A stretch of DNA of 64,000 bases from DASXIF01 sp036498145 (GCA_963708625.1 CAVPSV010000004.1:124001-188000), one strand, 5' to 3'. Counted from the stretch's first letter, positions 17,753-26,948 are shown. Notes: generated from the letters alone by a model not told the origin. Translations and numbers: made by a program.

Positions 17753-17912
17753 CGAGGGTTGTCACGGGCAGGGCGGTCGAAAGCCGACAATTGGCCGTAC
17801 GCCTCGGACGGCTCGGACGGCCACACCCGACACCCGCCGACCGGCCGCGGCTGCCAGATCCGCCAGGTGCCCTCAGTACGATCTGGGCACAAACCGGATG
17901 TGAAGGACTGTG

Positions 17913-18389
17913 ATGACCAACTTCGAGCGGCTGGCTCGGCGTAGACGGCTAATGCTGATCGGCACGGCGTTCCTCGCGCTGCTGGCGCTGATCCTGGTTC
18001 CAATCATCACGCTGTCCGGGGGGAACAAGAACAGCGACAAGAACAACCCGAAGACGGGCACGGCGTACGGCACGGTCTCGATTGCCAGCAAGAACCTCTA
18101 CGTCGTCGACCCCGTCACCGGCTGCCACGGCTACGGCGATTACACCGACCTGGCGCCGGGTGGCCTCGTGACGATCACGGACATCTCCGGGAACACGTTG
18201 ACCACCACCCATCTGGACAAGGGCAAGGTGGACGAGAACGGATTCTGCGAGCTCGACTTCTCCGCACCGGACGTGCCGACCAATCGCGGTCCGTACGGCA
18301 TCCAGATCACGCGCCGCAAGCTGGTGCAGAACGTGAACCAGAGCGATCTGTTCACCCGCATCACGCTGTCGTTCGGCACACCGGGCTGA
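17913..18389 (+). CDS. Membrane-anchored hypothetical protein
   Basis: 158 residues. A basic N-terminus (FERLARRRR) precedes one TM helix (about 13-35); the rest lies outside the cell and has two Cys (GCHGYG and GFCELDF) that may pair. There is no lipobox at the TM end. ATG 17913 is chosen over GTG 17910 because GAAGGA lies 5 nt before the ATG. Convergent with rdgB, 15 bp away. No family recognised. Confidence 0.7.
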   Translation: MTNFERLARRRRLMLIGTAFLALLALILVPIITLSGGNKNSDKNNPKTGTAYGTVSIASKNLYVVDPVTGCHGYGDYTDLAPGGLVTITDISGNTLTTTHLDKGKVDENGFCELDFSAPDVPTNRGPYGIQITRRKLVQNVNQSDLFTRITLSFGTPG

Positions 18390-18404
18390 TCGGCACGACC
18401 TGGC

Positions 18405-19025
18405 TCAGGGCTGCGGCGTGGCGGCGAACCTGGTGCCGCGCAGCTGCGCGGCTAGCGCACGCAGGGCCTTGCCGCGGTGACTCATCGAATCCTTCACCGA
18501 CGGTGGCAACTCGCCGTTGGTGAGGTGCTGGCCGTCCGCAACGAAGATCGGGTCGTAGCCGAACCCGTTCGCGCCGCGCGGCTCGCGCACCAGCCGCCCC
18601 GGCATCCGCCCCTCGGTGACGATCTCGCCCGTCGCGTCGACGAATGCCGCGGCGCAGACGAACGCCGCGCCGAGCCGCTCGTCCGGTGTGTCGCGGAGCT
18701 GGGCGAGCACGAGTTGCAGGTTCGCCTCGTCCTCACCGTGCCGGCCGCTCCAGCGTGCCGAAAGCACGCCAGGCATCCCGTTGAGGGCATCGACGGCGAG
18801 GCCGGAGTCGTCGGCGATGGTGGCAAGTCCCGTGTGCGCGTGCCCTTCCCGCGCCTTCAGCAGCGCGTTCGCGGCGAAGGTGGCGCCGGTCTCGGGCACC
18901 TCCGCGTAGCCGGCGACGTCGTCGAGGCCGACGATCTGCACGTCCGGCAGCGGCGAGGCGAGGATGCGCCGCAGTTCGGCCAGCTTCTTGCCGTTGCGGG
19001 TGGCCAGCAGGATCGGTCCGGTCAC
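18405..19025 (-). CDS. rdgB: RdgB/HAM1 non-canonical purine NTP pyrophosphatase
   Basis: 206 residues, normal length. It hydrolyses dITP, dXTP and ITP to the monophosphates and keeps deaminated purines out of DNA and RNA. Signature segments: LLATRNGKKLAEL at the N-terminus, ADDSGLAVDALNG with the catalytic Asp near residue 70, GFGYDPIF, and the final SHRGKALR. The ATG overlaps the rph stop as ATGA, so the pair is coupled as in mycobacteria. Confidence 0.96.
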   Translation of the reverse strand: MTGPILLATRNGKKLAELRRILASPLPDVQIVGLDDVAGYAEVPETGATFAANALLKAREGHAHTGLATIADDSGLAVDALNGMPGVLSARWSGRHGEDEANLQLVLAQLRDTPDERLGAAFVCAAAFVDATGEIVTEGRMPGRLVREPRGANGFGYDPIFVADGQHLTNGELPPSVKDSMSHRGKALRALAAQLRGTRFAATPQP

Positions 19026-19765
19026 CGGGCCGGATCCGCGGGCAGTTCGCCCAAGGCCTCGTGCTGCAACTTCGTCAGCGCGGTGCAGCCGGCCAGCGCG
19101 AGGTCGAGCAGCGAGTCCAGCTCGCCGCGGCTGAACGGCGCACCCTCGGCGGTGCCCTGTACCTCGACGAACTGACCCGCGCCGGTGACGACCACGTTCA
19201 TGTCGGTCTCGGCGCGCACGTCCTCCTCATACATCAGGTCGAGCCGCGGCTCGCCGTCGATGACGCCGACCGACACCGCGGCGACGGAGTTGACCAGCGG
19301 TCGCGGCATTGCCAGCGCCCCGCGCTCGCCCAGCCAGGACACCGCGTCAGCCAGTGCGACGTAGGCACCGGTGATCGCGGCCGTCCGGGTGCCGCCGTCG
19401 GCCTGCAGCACATCGCAGTCGATCGAGATCGAGTTCTCCCCCAGCGCCGACAGGTCGATCGCCGCGCGCATGGAGCGACCGATCAGGCGTGAGATCTCAT
19501 GGGTGCGCCCGCCCAGGCGGCCCTTCACCGATTCGCGGTCGTTTCGGGTGAGCGTGGCCCGCGGCAACATGGCGTACTCCGCGGTGACCCAGCCCAGCCC
19601 GCTGCCCTTGCGCCACCGCGGCACGCCCTGCTGCACCGAGGCGGCGCAGAGCACCTTGGTCTCGCCGAACTCGACCAGCGCCGAGCCCTCCGCGTACTTC
19701 TGCCAGTGGCGGGTGATGGTGACCGGGCGGAGTTGGCCGGCCGCGCGACCGTCGGGGCGAGGCAT
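19022..19765 (-). CDS. rph: Ribonuclease PH
   Basis: 247 residues from ATG 19763-19765 (MPRPDGRAAGQLRPV, the usual N-terminus); a longer frame upstream is rejected. It trims tRNA 3' ends with phosphate. Conserved RNase PH segments: GETKVLCAASVQ, GWVTAEYAMLPRAT, GRTHEISRLIGRS, and CDVLQADGGTRTAAI. Downstream gene rdgB overlaps by 4 nt. Confidence 0.96.
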   Translation of the reverse strand: MPRPDGRAAGQLRPVTITRHWQKYAEGSALVEFGETKVLCAASVQQGVPRWRKGSGLGWVTAEYAMLPRATLTRNDRESVKGRLGGRTHEISRLIGRSMRAAIDLSALGENSISIDCDVLQADGGTRTAAITGAYVALADAVSWLGERGALAMPRPLVNSVAAVSVGVIDGEPRLDLMYEEDVRAETDMNVVVTGAGQFVEVQGTAEGAPFSRGELDSLLDLALAGCTALTKLQHEALGELPADPAR

Positions 19766-19816
19766 GCTGTCGAGCCTATAGAAGAGCCGGCAGAGCCCCG
19801 GCGACACGCTTCGTTT

Positions 19817-19833
19817 CCCGCCGGTTCGGCGGG
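19817..19833 (-). terminator. Small hairpin between TMEM175-type gene and rph
   Basis: CCCGCC, 5-nt loop, GGCGGG, in the 83-bp gap. On the minus strand the sequence after the stem is A-rich, not T-rich, so it is only a possible terminator or leader stem. Confidence 0.35.
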
Positions 19834-19848
19834 CGTTCGGCGCGTCGA

Positions 19849-20469
19849 TCAGCCCGGTTCTGCCGAGGCTCCCTGGGTGCGCAGGAACGGCGTCTGCTCG
19901 AACATGTAGTACACCGCGAGCAGCAGATAAATGATCAACATCAACGGCGGCCAGGCGAGGCTGATCAGCGAGACCAGCGGATACAGCAACACCCCCAGGC
20001 CGAATCGGGCGATGACGCTGCGCGGATTCCCGGTGACCGGCCGGATGGTCATGTTGTGTCGCACCAGCCGCGCCAGGATCAACGTGAAACCGACCGCCAT
20101 GCCCGTGTTGGACGCGCCGTAGACCAGCACCGCGACGCGGGCGTCCGAGCCGCCATGGCGCAGGAACGAGGCGTAGGTCGAGGTGGTGAACGGAATCGTG
20201 GTGACGAAGAGCAGGAGCAGCAGGTTGTAGAACATGAGCACCCGGTCCACGCGAGCGGCCAGCGCGAACAGGGCGTTGTGGTTGACCCAGATCGTGCCGA
20301 TCACCAGGAAACTCACCGCATAGGCGGCGAAGGACGCCCAGTCGTGTCCGAGCTGGTGCGCCAGGCTGCCCGCGGCTCGGTCCGTGCTCGCCTTGAGGTC
20401 GAGCACGAGCAGGGTGATCGCGACCGCGAGGACGCCGTCGCTGAACGCCTCGAGCCGACCCGTGGGCAC
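19849..20469 (-). CDS. TMEM175-family potassium channel (DUF1211)
   Basis: 206 residues with five or six TM helices. The N-terminal GRLEAFSDGVLAVAITLLV carries the FSD signature of the first pore-lining helix of TMEM175 channels. Bacterial members conduct K+ with low selectivity. The GTG at 20467-20469 sits 1 nt after the stop of the MBL gene, which fits a start right before the conserved helix; the longer frame runs inside the MBL gene and is rejected. Confidence 0.88.
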   Translation of the reverse strand: MPTGRLEAFSDGVLAVAITLLVLDLKASTDRAAGSLAHQLGHDWASFAAYAVSFLVIGTIWVNHNALFALAARVDRVLMFYNLLLLLFVTTIPFTTSTYASFLRHGGSDARVAVLVYGASNTGMAVGFTLILARLVRHNMTIRPVTGNPRSVIARFGLGVLLYPLVSLISLAWPPLMLIIYLLLAVYYMFEQTPFLRTQGASAEPG

Positions 20470-20470
20470 G

Positions 20471-21232
20471 TCAGATCCAGTACTCGGCGCCTGGCTCGGC
20501 GTATTCGACCGGGCCGTGGAAGGCGGCGGCGGCCTCCTCGGCGGCCAGGTCGCGGCGGTTCCACGGCGGGACGTGGGTGACGATGAGCCGCTCCACGCCG
20601 GCTCGGTCGGCATGCACGCCGGCCTGCGTGCCGGTCAGGTGCAGGTTGGGCACGTACTCCTCGTCCGGGCCGACCGACGCCTCGCAGAGCAACACGTCCG
20701 CACCGGCGGCCAGCGCGATCAGCTTGTCGGATTCGCCGGTGTCGCCGGAGTAGACGAGGCTGCGGTCGCCGCAGGTCAGCCGGATCGCGCTGGTCGGCAC
20801 GGGGTGGTTCATCTCGGCGTAGGACACCGCGAACGGCCCCAGCTCGCCCTCGGTCGGAGTGGCAAAGCCGAACAGCTCGTGCAGACCGAGCTTGCGGGCG
20901 TACGGGTCGTAGGCGGCCTCCAACCGGTCCCGGGTGCCGGCCGGACCGATCAACGGGATGCGCCCGTCCGGCCCGGTGGAGCGATACCCGTCGGCGCCGT
21001 AACGCAGCGCGACGATGTAGGCGGTGAGGTCGATGCAGTGGTCGGCGTGCAGGTGCGTGATCACGATGGCATCCACCGAGGCCGGGTGGACGTAGCGCTG
21101 CAGCGCGCCGAACGCGCCATGGCCGAGGTCGAGCACCAGCCGGAAGCCGTCGGCCTCGAGCAAGTAGCCGGATGCGGGCGAATCTGGCCCGGGCACGCTG
21201 CCGGAACATCCGAGGACGGTCAGCTTCACCAT
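20471..21232 (-). CDS. MBL-fold hydrolase (RNase Z-like, Rv1339-type)
   Basis: 253 residues. Metallo-beta-lactamase fold with the metal site THLHADHCID (about residues 58-67), later His in MNHPVP, Asp in YSGDTGES, and the final His in VTHVPP. In the mycobacterial neighbourhood this position holds Rv1339, reported as an atypical cyclic-nucleotide phosphodiesterase; whether this protein shares that activity is inference, of interest because a cyclase and a cNMP-domain transporter lie nearby. ATG 21230-21232 lies inside the end of murI (7-nt overlap). Confidence 0.88.
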   Translation of the reverse strand: MVKLTVLGCSGSVPGPDSPASGYLLEADGFRLVLDLGHGAFGALQRYVHPASVDAIVITHLHADHCIDLTAYIVALRYGADGYRSTGPDGRIPLIGPAGTRDRLEAAYDPYARKLGLHELFGFATPTEGELGPFAVSYAEMNHPVPTSAIRLTCGDRSLVYSGDTGESDKLIALAAGADVLLCEASVGPDEEYVPNLHLTGTQAGVHADRAGVERLIVTHVPPWNRRDLAAEEAAAAFHGPVEYAEPGAEYWI

Positions 21233-22134
21233 GCGCTCCCATACGCGGGGACGGGCGGTGGCGGTACGGCTGCGGATCGGCCGACCAGCCGCGGCCCGAG
21301 GAACCGCTCGCTGCGCCGCAGGAATGTGTCGGACTCGCCGGTGGTCCGGAAGACGTGCACCGGCTCGCCGGTGCTGTCGGCACTGTCGACACTGTCGGCA
21401 CTGTCGGCACTGTCGGCACCCTGGGCATCGTCCGGACGCAGCAACCCGGCGGCGGTGAGCACCCGGTACAGCTCCTGCGCGGTCTCCTCGGCGCTGGACA
21501 CCAGCGTCACCTTCGGGCCCATCACCACCGACAGCAGTCCGGTGAGCAGCGGATAGTGGGTACAGCCGAGCACCAGCGTGTCCACGCCCGCGGCATTCAG
21601 CGGCGCCAGGTAGGCTTCGGCGAGCCCGAGCAGCTGGCGACCATTGGTGATCCCGCGCTCGACGAACTCCGCGAAGCGCGGGCATGCTGCGGCGCTGACC
21701 TCCACGCCGGGCGCGGCGGCGAAGGCATCCTGGTAGGCGCCGCTGGTGATCGTCGCGACGGTGCCGATGACCCCGATGCGCCCGTTGCGCGTGGTGGCCA
21801 CCGCTCGGCGGACCGCCGGCAGGATCACTTCCACCACGGGTACGTCGTAGCGTTCACGTGCGTCGCGCAGGCAGGCCGCGCTCGCGCTGTTGCATGCGAT
21901 AACCAGCGCTTTGACGCCGGTGGCCACCAGCTCGTCCATGAGCGCCAGGGCGTGCCGGCGCACCTCGGCGATGGGCTTGGGGCCGTAGGGGCCGTTCGCG
22001 GTGTCGCCGACGTAGTGCAGCGACTCATGCGGTAACTGATCGAGTACGGCGCGGGCCACGGTGAGGCCGCCGACGCCCGAGTCGATCATGCCGATGGGCA
22101 GCCCCGGTGGCGCGGCGACATCGGGTGGCGGCAC
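21226..22134 (-). CDS. murI: Glutamate racemase
   Basis: 302 residues from GTG 22132-22134. It makes D-glutamate for peptidoglycan. Conserved: IDSGVGGLT near the N-terminus, catalytic Cys in IACNSASAA (about residue 82) and in LGCTHYPLL (about residue 194). A low-complexity DSADSADS stretch (about residues 240-255) near the C-terminus comes from a 9-nt repeat and is not part of the family core. The longer frame upstream is rejected because it crosses the rhomboid gene. Confidence 0.95.
   Translation of the reverse strand: MPPPDVAAPPGLPIGMIDSGVGGLTVARAVLDQLPHESLHYVGDTANGPYGPKPIAEVRRHALALMDELVATGVKALVIACNSASAACLRDARERYDVPVVEVILPAVRRAVATTRNGRIGVIGTVATITSGAYQDAFAAAPGVEVSAAACPRFAEFVERGITNGRQLLGLAEAYLAPLNAAGVDTLVLGCTHYPLLTGLLSVVMGPKVTLVSSAEETAQELYRVLTAAGLLRPDDAQGADSADSADSVDSADSTGEPVHVFRTTGESDTFLRRSERFLGPRLVGRSAAVPPPPVPAYGSAW
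21374..21418 (-). repeat. Five 9-nt tandem units in murI
   Basis: CTGTCGGCA repeated five times with one changed unit, encoding Asp-Ser-Ala type triplets in the MurI tail. Likely variable by slippage without loss of frame. Confidence 0.85.
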
Positions 22135-22163
22135 CGGGCCAGAATACGGCCGCCGGGTCGCTA

Positions 22164-22850
22164 TCAACCTGAGGTCGACGCGTCCCCGACACGGCGGGCA
22201 GGGTCGGTGCCGCGTTTGCGGGGGTTGCGGGGGTGCAGCGCTGCTCCGGCGAGGATGCCGGCGAGGAATCCGCACAGGTGTGATTCCCATGACACGTGCT
22301 CGGACGGAAGCAGGTTGGACAGCAACGTCCCGAAGAAGAACAGCACCACGACGGCAGCCGCGATCCATCGCACCTTGCGCGAGAAGTAGGCCCGCGCGAG
22401 CAGGTAGCCGAGCCAGCCGAAGACGACGCCACCGGCGCCGACGATCAGGCCGTGCCGCGCCACCAGCCAGGTGGCGAATCCGCCGACGACGATCACCACC
22501 GCGGTCACGGTCAGCCAGGTGCGCAGACCGGACAGCAGCAACAGCCAGCCGATCGCGACCAGCGGCACGGTGTCCGAGAGCATCTGGCCGTAGCTCTGGT
22601 GCAGCAACGGTGCGGTGAGCACGCCCCACAGCCCGCGGATCTCCCGTGGCTGCAAGCCGAATCGATTCAGCCGGTAGTGCTGGGTCGCGTTCACCACCTG
22701 TACTAGGAAGATCGACAGGCCGACCACGCCCATGACGATGAGGGCACCGCTCCAGGTGGTGGCGTCCAGCGGCGGTTCACTGCCGGCTCCCGGCCTCGGC
22801 GCGCGCGGCGCCGGCTCGGGTTCGCCCGCCGTCGAGCCCGAGTTCGCCAC
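22164..22850 (-). CDS. Rhomboid-family membrane protein, nucleophile Ser apparently missing
   Basis: 228 residues, six predicted TM helices, position equivalent to Rv1337. The loop that normally reads G-x-S-G reads GAGGVVFG here (about residue 135-142), so the catalytic serine is replaced by Gly. The His of the last catalytic helix (WESHLCGFLAGI) is kept. If the base calls are right it is a pseudo-rhomboid that may bind but not cleave substrates. The GTG at 22848-22850 is 7 nt after TATTCT, so the gene probably has its own leaderless promoter. murI follows after 29 bp. Confidence 0.87.
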   Translation of the reverse strand: MANSGSTAGEPEPAPRAPRPGAGSEPPLDATTWSGALIVMGVVGLSIFLVQVVNATQHYRLNRFGLQPREIRGLWGVLTAPLLHQSYGQMLSDTVPLVAIGWLLLLSGLRTWLTVTAVVIVVGGFATWLVARHGLIVGAGGVVFGWLGYLLARAYFSRKVRWIAAAVVVLFFFGTLLSNLLPSEHVSWESHLCGFLAGILAGAALHPRNPRKRGTDPARRVGDASTSG

Positions 22851-22857
22851 GCTCGGC

Positions 22858-22863
22858 AGAATA
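22858..22863 (-). promoter_or_regulatory. -10 box TATTCT for a leaderless rhomboid mRNA
   Basis: TATTCT then 7 nt to GTG. It overlaps the last codons of the gene upstream. Confidence 0.55.
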
Positions 22864-22864
22864 G

Positions 22865-23320
22865 TCAGAACGTGCGTGGGACCGCGCCCAGCACCGAGCC
22901 GGCCTTGCTGCGCCCGCGGTGTCGCCCGAGCAGGGCGACGCCGAACAGGGCCAGGGCGGCGACAGTGGCGACGAGTTCACCGGCCAGCGACCAGTTCTTC
23001 TCGGCGAACCACTCCGGGTCGTACATGTTCGGCACGGGGCCGATCTTGCCCACATTGACGTAGCGGTAGATCAGCAGTAACGCGGCACCGCCGCCGGCCA
23101 CGAGCACCGCGAAACCGGCACTGAGCACGGTGGGACGGACCAGCAGCCACACCGCCGCGGCGATCGCTATGCCCGCTTCCACCCGGAACAGCACGGCCTC
23201 GCTGACGGTGCTGGTCCGGTTGAACACGTACAGGTGGGCCAGGTGAAGGTGCGTGTAGGCATCGACGACGAGCCCGGCTGCGGCGACGACGGCGAGCCCC
23301 CATCTGGCGAAAGTGTTCAT
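22865..23320 (-). CDS. Four-TM membrane protein of unknown function
   Basis: 151 residues with four hydrophobic helices (about 5-25, 45-64, 68-88, 115-135) and a short extracytoplasmic loop containing PNMYDPEWFAEKNWS. The first helix holds a His/Tyr cluster (YTHLHLAHLY). No family recognised with certainty. It lies between the molybdopterin oxidoreductase and the rhomboid on the same strand. Confidence 0.75.
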   Translation of the reverse strand: MNTFARWGLAVVAAAGLVVDAYTHLHLAHLYVFNRTSTVSEAVLFRVEAGIAIAAAVWLLVRPTVLSAGFAVLVAGGGAALLLIYRYVNVGKIGPVPNMYDPEWFAEKNWSLAGELVATVAALALFGVALLGRHRGRSKAGSVLGAVPRTF

Positions 23321-23366
23321 ATCTGCTAATCGGATCCGAGCGCCGGCTGGTTCACTTCAGTGCCGG

Positions 23367-25048
23367 TCATCGGGCCCGAACGCTGATGGTATGCAGGCCT
23401 GTGGCGCCGCTCGGGAACACGTCGGCCGCCTGCGTCGTCTGCACCGTTGCGCTCGCGTCGGTGGCACGGACACGCAGGGTGTAGGTGCCGGCCTGCGGCG
23501 GGGTCCACGCAAGCACCCACTGCCGCCAGGTATCGGTGGACGGGACGGTGGCCAGCCGGGCCTCCTGCCAGGCGCCGGAATCCACCTGCACCTCTACCTT
23601 GCTGACGCCGACGTGCTGGTCCCAGGCGATGCCGGCGACCGCGACCGGGCGGCCCACTGGCACGGTGGCGTGGCTGTGCGGGGTGTCGATGCGCGACTCG
23701 AGCTTGATGTTGGTCTGCTGCGCCCAGCCGCCCGCCACCCAGTACGCGGTTTGCTGGTCGAACGTGGTCGCCTCGATGTCCACGACCCACTTGCACGCGG
23801 AGACGTACCCGTACAGCCCGGGGACCACGATCCGGGCCGGGAAACCGTGGGCCTGCGGCAACGGCGCGTCGTTCATGCCGATGGCGATCATCGCGTCGCG
23901 CCCGTCCATCACCACCTTGGTGGGCGCACCGATCGTCATCTGATCGACCGAGGTCATCAGCAGCTGGTCCGAATCGGGGTGCACGCCGGCCTCACGCAGG
24001 ACGTCCGCCAGCCGGACGCCACGGAACTTGGCGTTGCTGATCAGTCCCCCGCCGACCACGTTGGAGACACAGCACAACGTGATCCAGCGCTCGATCAGCG
24101 GGCGGGCCAGCAGGTCGTCGTAACTGAGCCGGACCTCGCGGTCGACCATGCCGTGGATGCGCAGGGACCACGACGTGGGGTTCACCTGGGGCACGACCAG
24201 GGCGGTGTCGATCCGATAGAACTGGTTGTTCGGCGTCTGCCACGGCACCCCGCTCTTGCCGAGATCGGTGCCGGCGGCAGCGCGGCACCGGTATCGCTCG
24301 GAGCGGGCAACCGAACCGCGGCGCGGGCCGCGCTCACGTCGAAGCGGGCGTGCTGTGCGGCGCGCCCGCCGAAGCCTGCGCCGGCCGCGAGACCGGCCAG
24401 CGCCACGCTGCCGGTGAGGAAGCCACGCCGCGGCACCGGCGCCGGCGGGGTGGACGGCGGAGTCGGCGCGCTCTTCGCGGTTTTCGCCGCGGGGGTGCGC
24501 GCCGACGGGTTCCGCGTCGGGGTGCGTGCCGAGGAGGGCGGCGTCGACGTGGGCTTCGCCCTCGAGCGCGTCGTGCCGTCCTCGTCCGCCGTCGTCGGCG
24601 CCAGCCCGGCGCAGCGGTGCAAGTACCACATTGCCGCCAGCGCGGCCGCCGTGCCGACCAGCGTGGGAATGACGTCCGAGGCCCGTCCGCCACGGTCGCT
24701 CACCGCAGCCCAGGTGCCGATCGCGCCGAACAGCAGTACGCCGGCGAGGCCGTACGCGAGCCGTTGCGCCGCCAGCACGCCGACCACTAGCGCGAAGATC
24801 GCGACGCCGATGTAGATGCCGGTCAGCAGCGCATGCTTGTCGTTGGTGCCGAAATTGCGGATGGCCCATCGCTTGACGGACTCCGGGGTCGCCAGCACGA
24901 ACCGGTTTCCCACCGCGATCACCGGCGCGGCCGCCGGACGCACCAGTGCCGCGACCAGCTCGCCGACACCGAGTGCCACGCCCGCCGACAGCAGACCGAT
25001 CAATGCGCCCATGCCCAGCCGGCTGGGGCTGCGAAGCATCGCGTTCAT
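23367..25048 (-). pseudogene. Membrane-anchored molybdopterin oxidoreductase (sulfite-oxidase type), frameshifted
   Basis: Corrected length 560 residues. The N-terminal part has about four TM helices (1-150), a Pro/Ser/Thr linker, then a Tat-like element (RRGFLTGSVALAGLAAG near 210). The catalytic domain follows: FYRIDTALVVPQ, LTLCCVSN-like segment with the Mo-ligand Cys (TLCCVSN), MNDAPLPQAHGFPARIVVPGLYGYVSAC, and a C-terminal Ig-like dimerisation domain. Sulfite-oxidase-fold enzymes oxidise or reduce small S or N compounds outside the cell; the substrate here is unknown. One base is missing near 24270-24276: adding it joins LPP to GTDLGKSG. The ATG start 25046-25048 is followed by a second ATG three codons later. 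Confidence 0.87.
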
Positions 25049-25146
25049 CGCGTGAATAGTCCGTCCATCGCCTTGATCGTTACGTCTCGAGGCGACGTTT
25101 GGTTCTGCCGGCGGCCGCGCCGTCCCTCAGCCAACTGCCAACCGGC

Positions 25147-26109
25147 TTACGCCCACAGCTGGCCCTCAAGCTTCTCGGCGGCTTCCTGTAGTGACCCCGA
25201 GTAGGCGCCGGTGGACAGGTACTTCCAACCGCCGTCGGCGACGACCAACGCGATGTCGGCGCGCGCGTCGTTCGCGGCGGCGCGATCCGCAACGGCCAGC
25301 GCGGCGTGCAGGATCGCCCCGCTGGAGATGCCGGCGAAGATCCCTTCGTGCTCGATCAGGTCCCGGGTGCGCCGCAGCGCGTCGTAGGACGTGACAGAGA
25401 ACCGGCTGGTGAGCACCGAGTCGTCGTAGAGCTCCGGCACGAACCCCTCGTCGATGTTGCGCAGCCCGTACACCAGCTCGCCGTAGCGCGGCTCCGCAGC
25501 GATGATCTTGACGTCGGGCACCTTCTCCCGCAGGTAGCGGCCGGTGCCCATGAGCGTGCCGGTGGTGCCCAGCCCCGCCACGAAATGGGTGATCGTCGGC
25601 AGGTCGCGCAACAGCTCCGGCCCGGTGCCCTCGTAATGCGCCTGCGCGTTGGCCGGGTTGCCGTACTGGTACAGCATCACCCAGTCCGGGTACTGCTGCG
25701 CGAGCAGCTTCGCGGTGGCAACCGCTTGGTTCGATCCGCCGGCCGCAGGCGAGGAGATGATGCGTGCCCCGAACATCTCCAACAGCTGCCGACGTTCGAT
25801 CGACGTGTTCTCCGGCATCACGCACACCAGCCCGTAGCCGCGCAGCTTGGCGACCATCGCCAGCGAGATGCCGGTGTTGCCGGACGTCGGCTCGAGGATG
25901 GTGCAGCCCGGGGTGAGTCTGCCGTCGGCCTCGGCCGCGCGAATCATGGCCAGCGCAGCCCGGTCCTTGATCGAGCCGGTCGGATTGCGGTCCTCGAGCT
26001 TGGCCCACACCCGCACCGGGCGCTCGCCGTCCCAGCGCGGCGACAGCCGCGGCAGCCCGACCAGCGGGGTGTCGCCGACCGCGTCCACCAAGGAGTCGTA
26101 GCGCGCCAT
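25147..26109 (-). CDS. cysM: CysO-dependent O-phosphoserine sulfhydrylase
   Basis: 320 residues, PLP-dependent beta-family fold. The PLP lysine lies in NPTGSIKDRAA (about residue 48), with the substrate loop EPTSGNTGIS and phosphate loop GLGTTGTLMGTG. With CysO-thiocarboxylate as sulfur donor it makes cysteine from O-phosphoserine. The call as CysM rather than CysK rests on the mec-cysO-cysM context. It starts 8 nt after the cysO stop. Confidence 0.95.
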   Translation of the reverse strand: MARYDSLVDAVGDTPLVGLPRLSPRWDGERPVRVWAKLEDRNPTGSIKDRAALAMIRAAEADGRLTPGCTILEPTSGNTGISLAMVAKLRGYGLVCVMPENTSIERRQLLEMFGARIISSPAAGGSNQAVATAKLLAQQYPDWVMLYQYGNPANAQAHYEGTGPELLRDLPTITHFVAGLGTTGTLMGTGRYLREKVPDVKIIAAEPRYGELVYGLRNIDEGFVPELYDDSVLTSRFSVTSYDALRRTRDLIEHEGIFAGISSGAILHAALAVADRAAANDARADIALVVADGGWKYLSTGAYSGSLQEAAEKLEGQLWA

Positions 26110-26117
26110 CGCCGCCC

Positions 26118-26393
26118 TCAGCCGCCGGCAACGGCCGGCAGGATCGTTACTGCGTCGCCGTCTTTGAGTGCGGTTTGCAGCGAGCCGGTGAAGCGCACGT
26201 CCTCGTCGTTGACGTACACATTGACGAATCGGTGCAGCTCGCCGTCGTCGGTGATCAACCGGCCTTTCAGGCCGGGGCTGCTGGCGTCGAGGTCGTCTAT
26301 AAGGGCGGAGAGCGTGTCGCCCTTGGCCTCGACGGTTTTAGCCCCGCCGGTGTAGGTCCGCAGAATGGTCGGGATCTTGACCTCGATGGCCAT
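26118..26393 (-). CDS. cysO: Sulfur carrier protein CysO
   Basis: 91 residues, ubiquitin/ThiS-like beta-grasp protein ending in the GlyGly (PAVAGG) that is thiocarboxylated. It carries sulfide to CysM; Mec removes the cysteine later. AGGAG lies upstream of the ATG. Confidence 0.96.
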   Translation of the reverse strand: MAIEVKIPTILRTYTGGAKTVEAKGDTLSALIDDLDASSPGLKGRLITDDGELHRFVNVYVNDEDVRFTGSLQTALKDGDAVTILPAVAGG

Positions 26394-26494
26394 GCTGGTG
26401 GGGCTCCTGTCAGACGGGGAACGGACGACGGTGTAACGCCGGCGACCGCTGGAATCCTCCCACGCCCGCCGCCGGCGGCCGGTCGGACATCGGC

Positions 26495-26911
26495 TCAGCC
26501 ATCTGCCCGAACCACCTCCACCGGCTCTTCGGCCACCACGCCGTCGACGATCGAGAACGAGCGGAACTCGGTGCGCTCCTGCTCCCGGGTGGAGACCAGG
26601 ACGTAGTGGGCGTTGGGCTCAGAGGCATAGGCGATGTCGGTGCGCGACGGGTAAGCCTCGGTGGCGGTGTGCGAGTGGTAGATGACCACCGGCTCCTCGT
26701 CGTTGGCCGCCATCTCCCGGTACAGCTTCAGCAGATCGGCCGAGTCGAACTCGTAGAAGGTCGGCGAGCGAGCCGCGTTCACCATCGGCACGAACCGCGT
26801 CGGGCGATCGCTGCCCTCCGCGCCGGCGACGACCCCGCACGCCTCGTCGGGATGGTCCCGGCGCGCGTGGTCGACGATGGCGTCGTGCAGGTCGCGTGAG
26901 ATCCGCAGCAC
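26495..26911 (-). CDS. mec: JAMM-type CysO-cysteine peptidase
   Basis: 138 residues. The zinc site of JAMM peptidases is complete: Glu in DEACGVVAG, HSHTATEAYPSRTD (H-x-H-x10-D). It frees cysteine from the CysO-cysteine adduct. GTG 26909-26911 is 7 nt after TATTCT, giving a leaderless mRNA for the mec-cysO-cysM operon. Confidence 0.95.
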   Translation of the reverse strand: MLRISRDLHDAIVDHARRDHPDEACGVVAGAEGSDRPTRFVPMVNAARSPTFYEFDSADLLKLYREMAANDEEPVVIYHSHTATEAYPSRTDIAYASEPNAHYVLVSTREQERTEFRSFSIVDGVVAEEPVEVVRADG

Positions 26912-26918
26912 GCTTGCC

Positions 26919-26924
26919 AGAATA
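26919..26924 (-). promoter_or_regulatory. -10 box TATTCT for the mec-cysO-cysM operon
   Basis: TATTCT, 7 nt, then GTG of mec. Confidence 0.6.
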
Positions 26925-26948
26925 GGCGTCGATCATCGCACGCGATCC

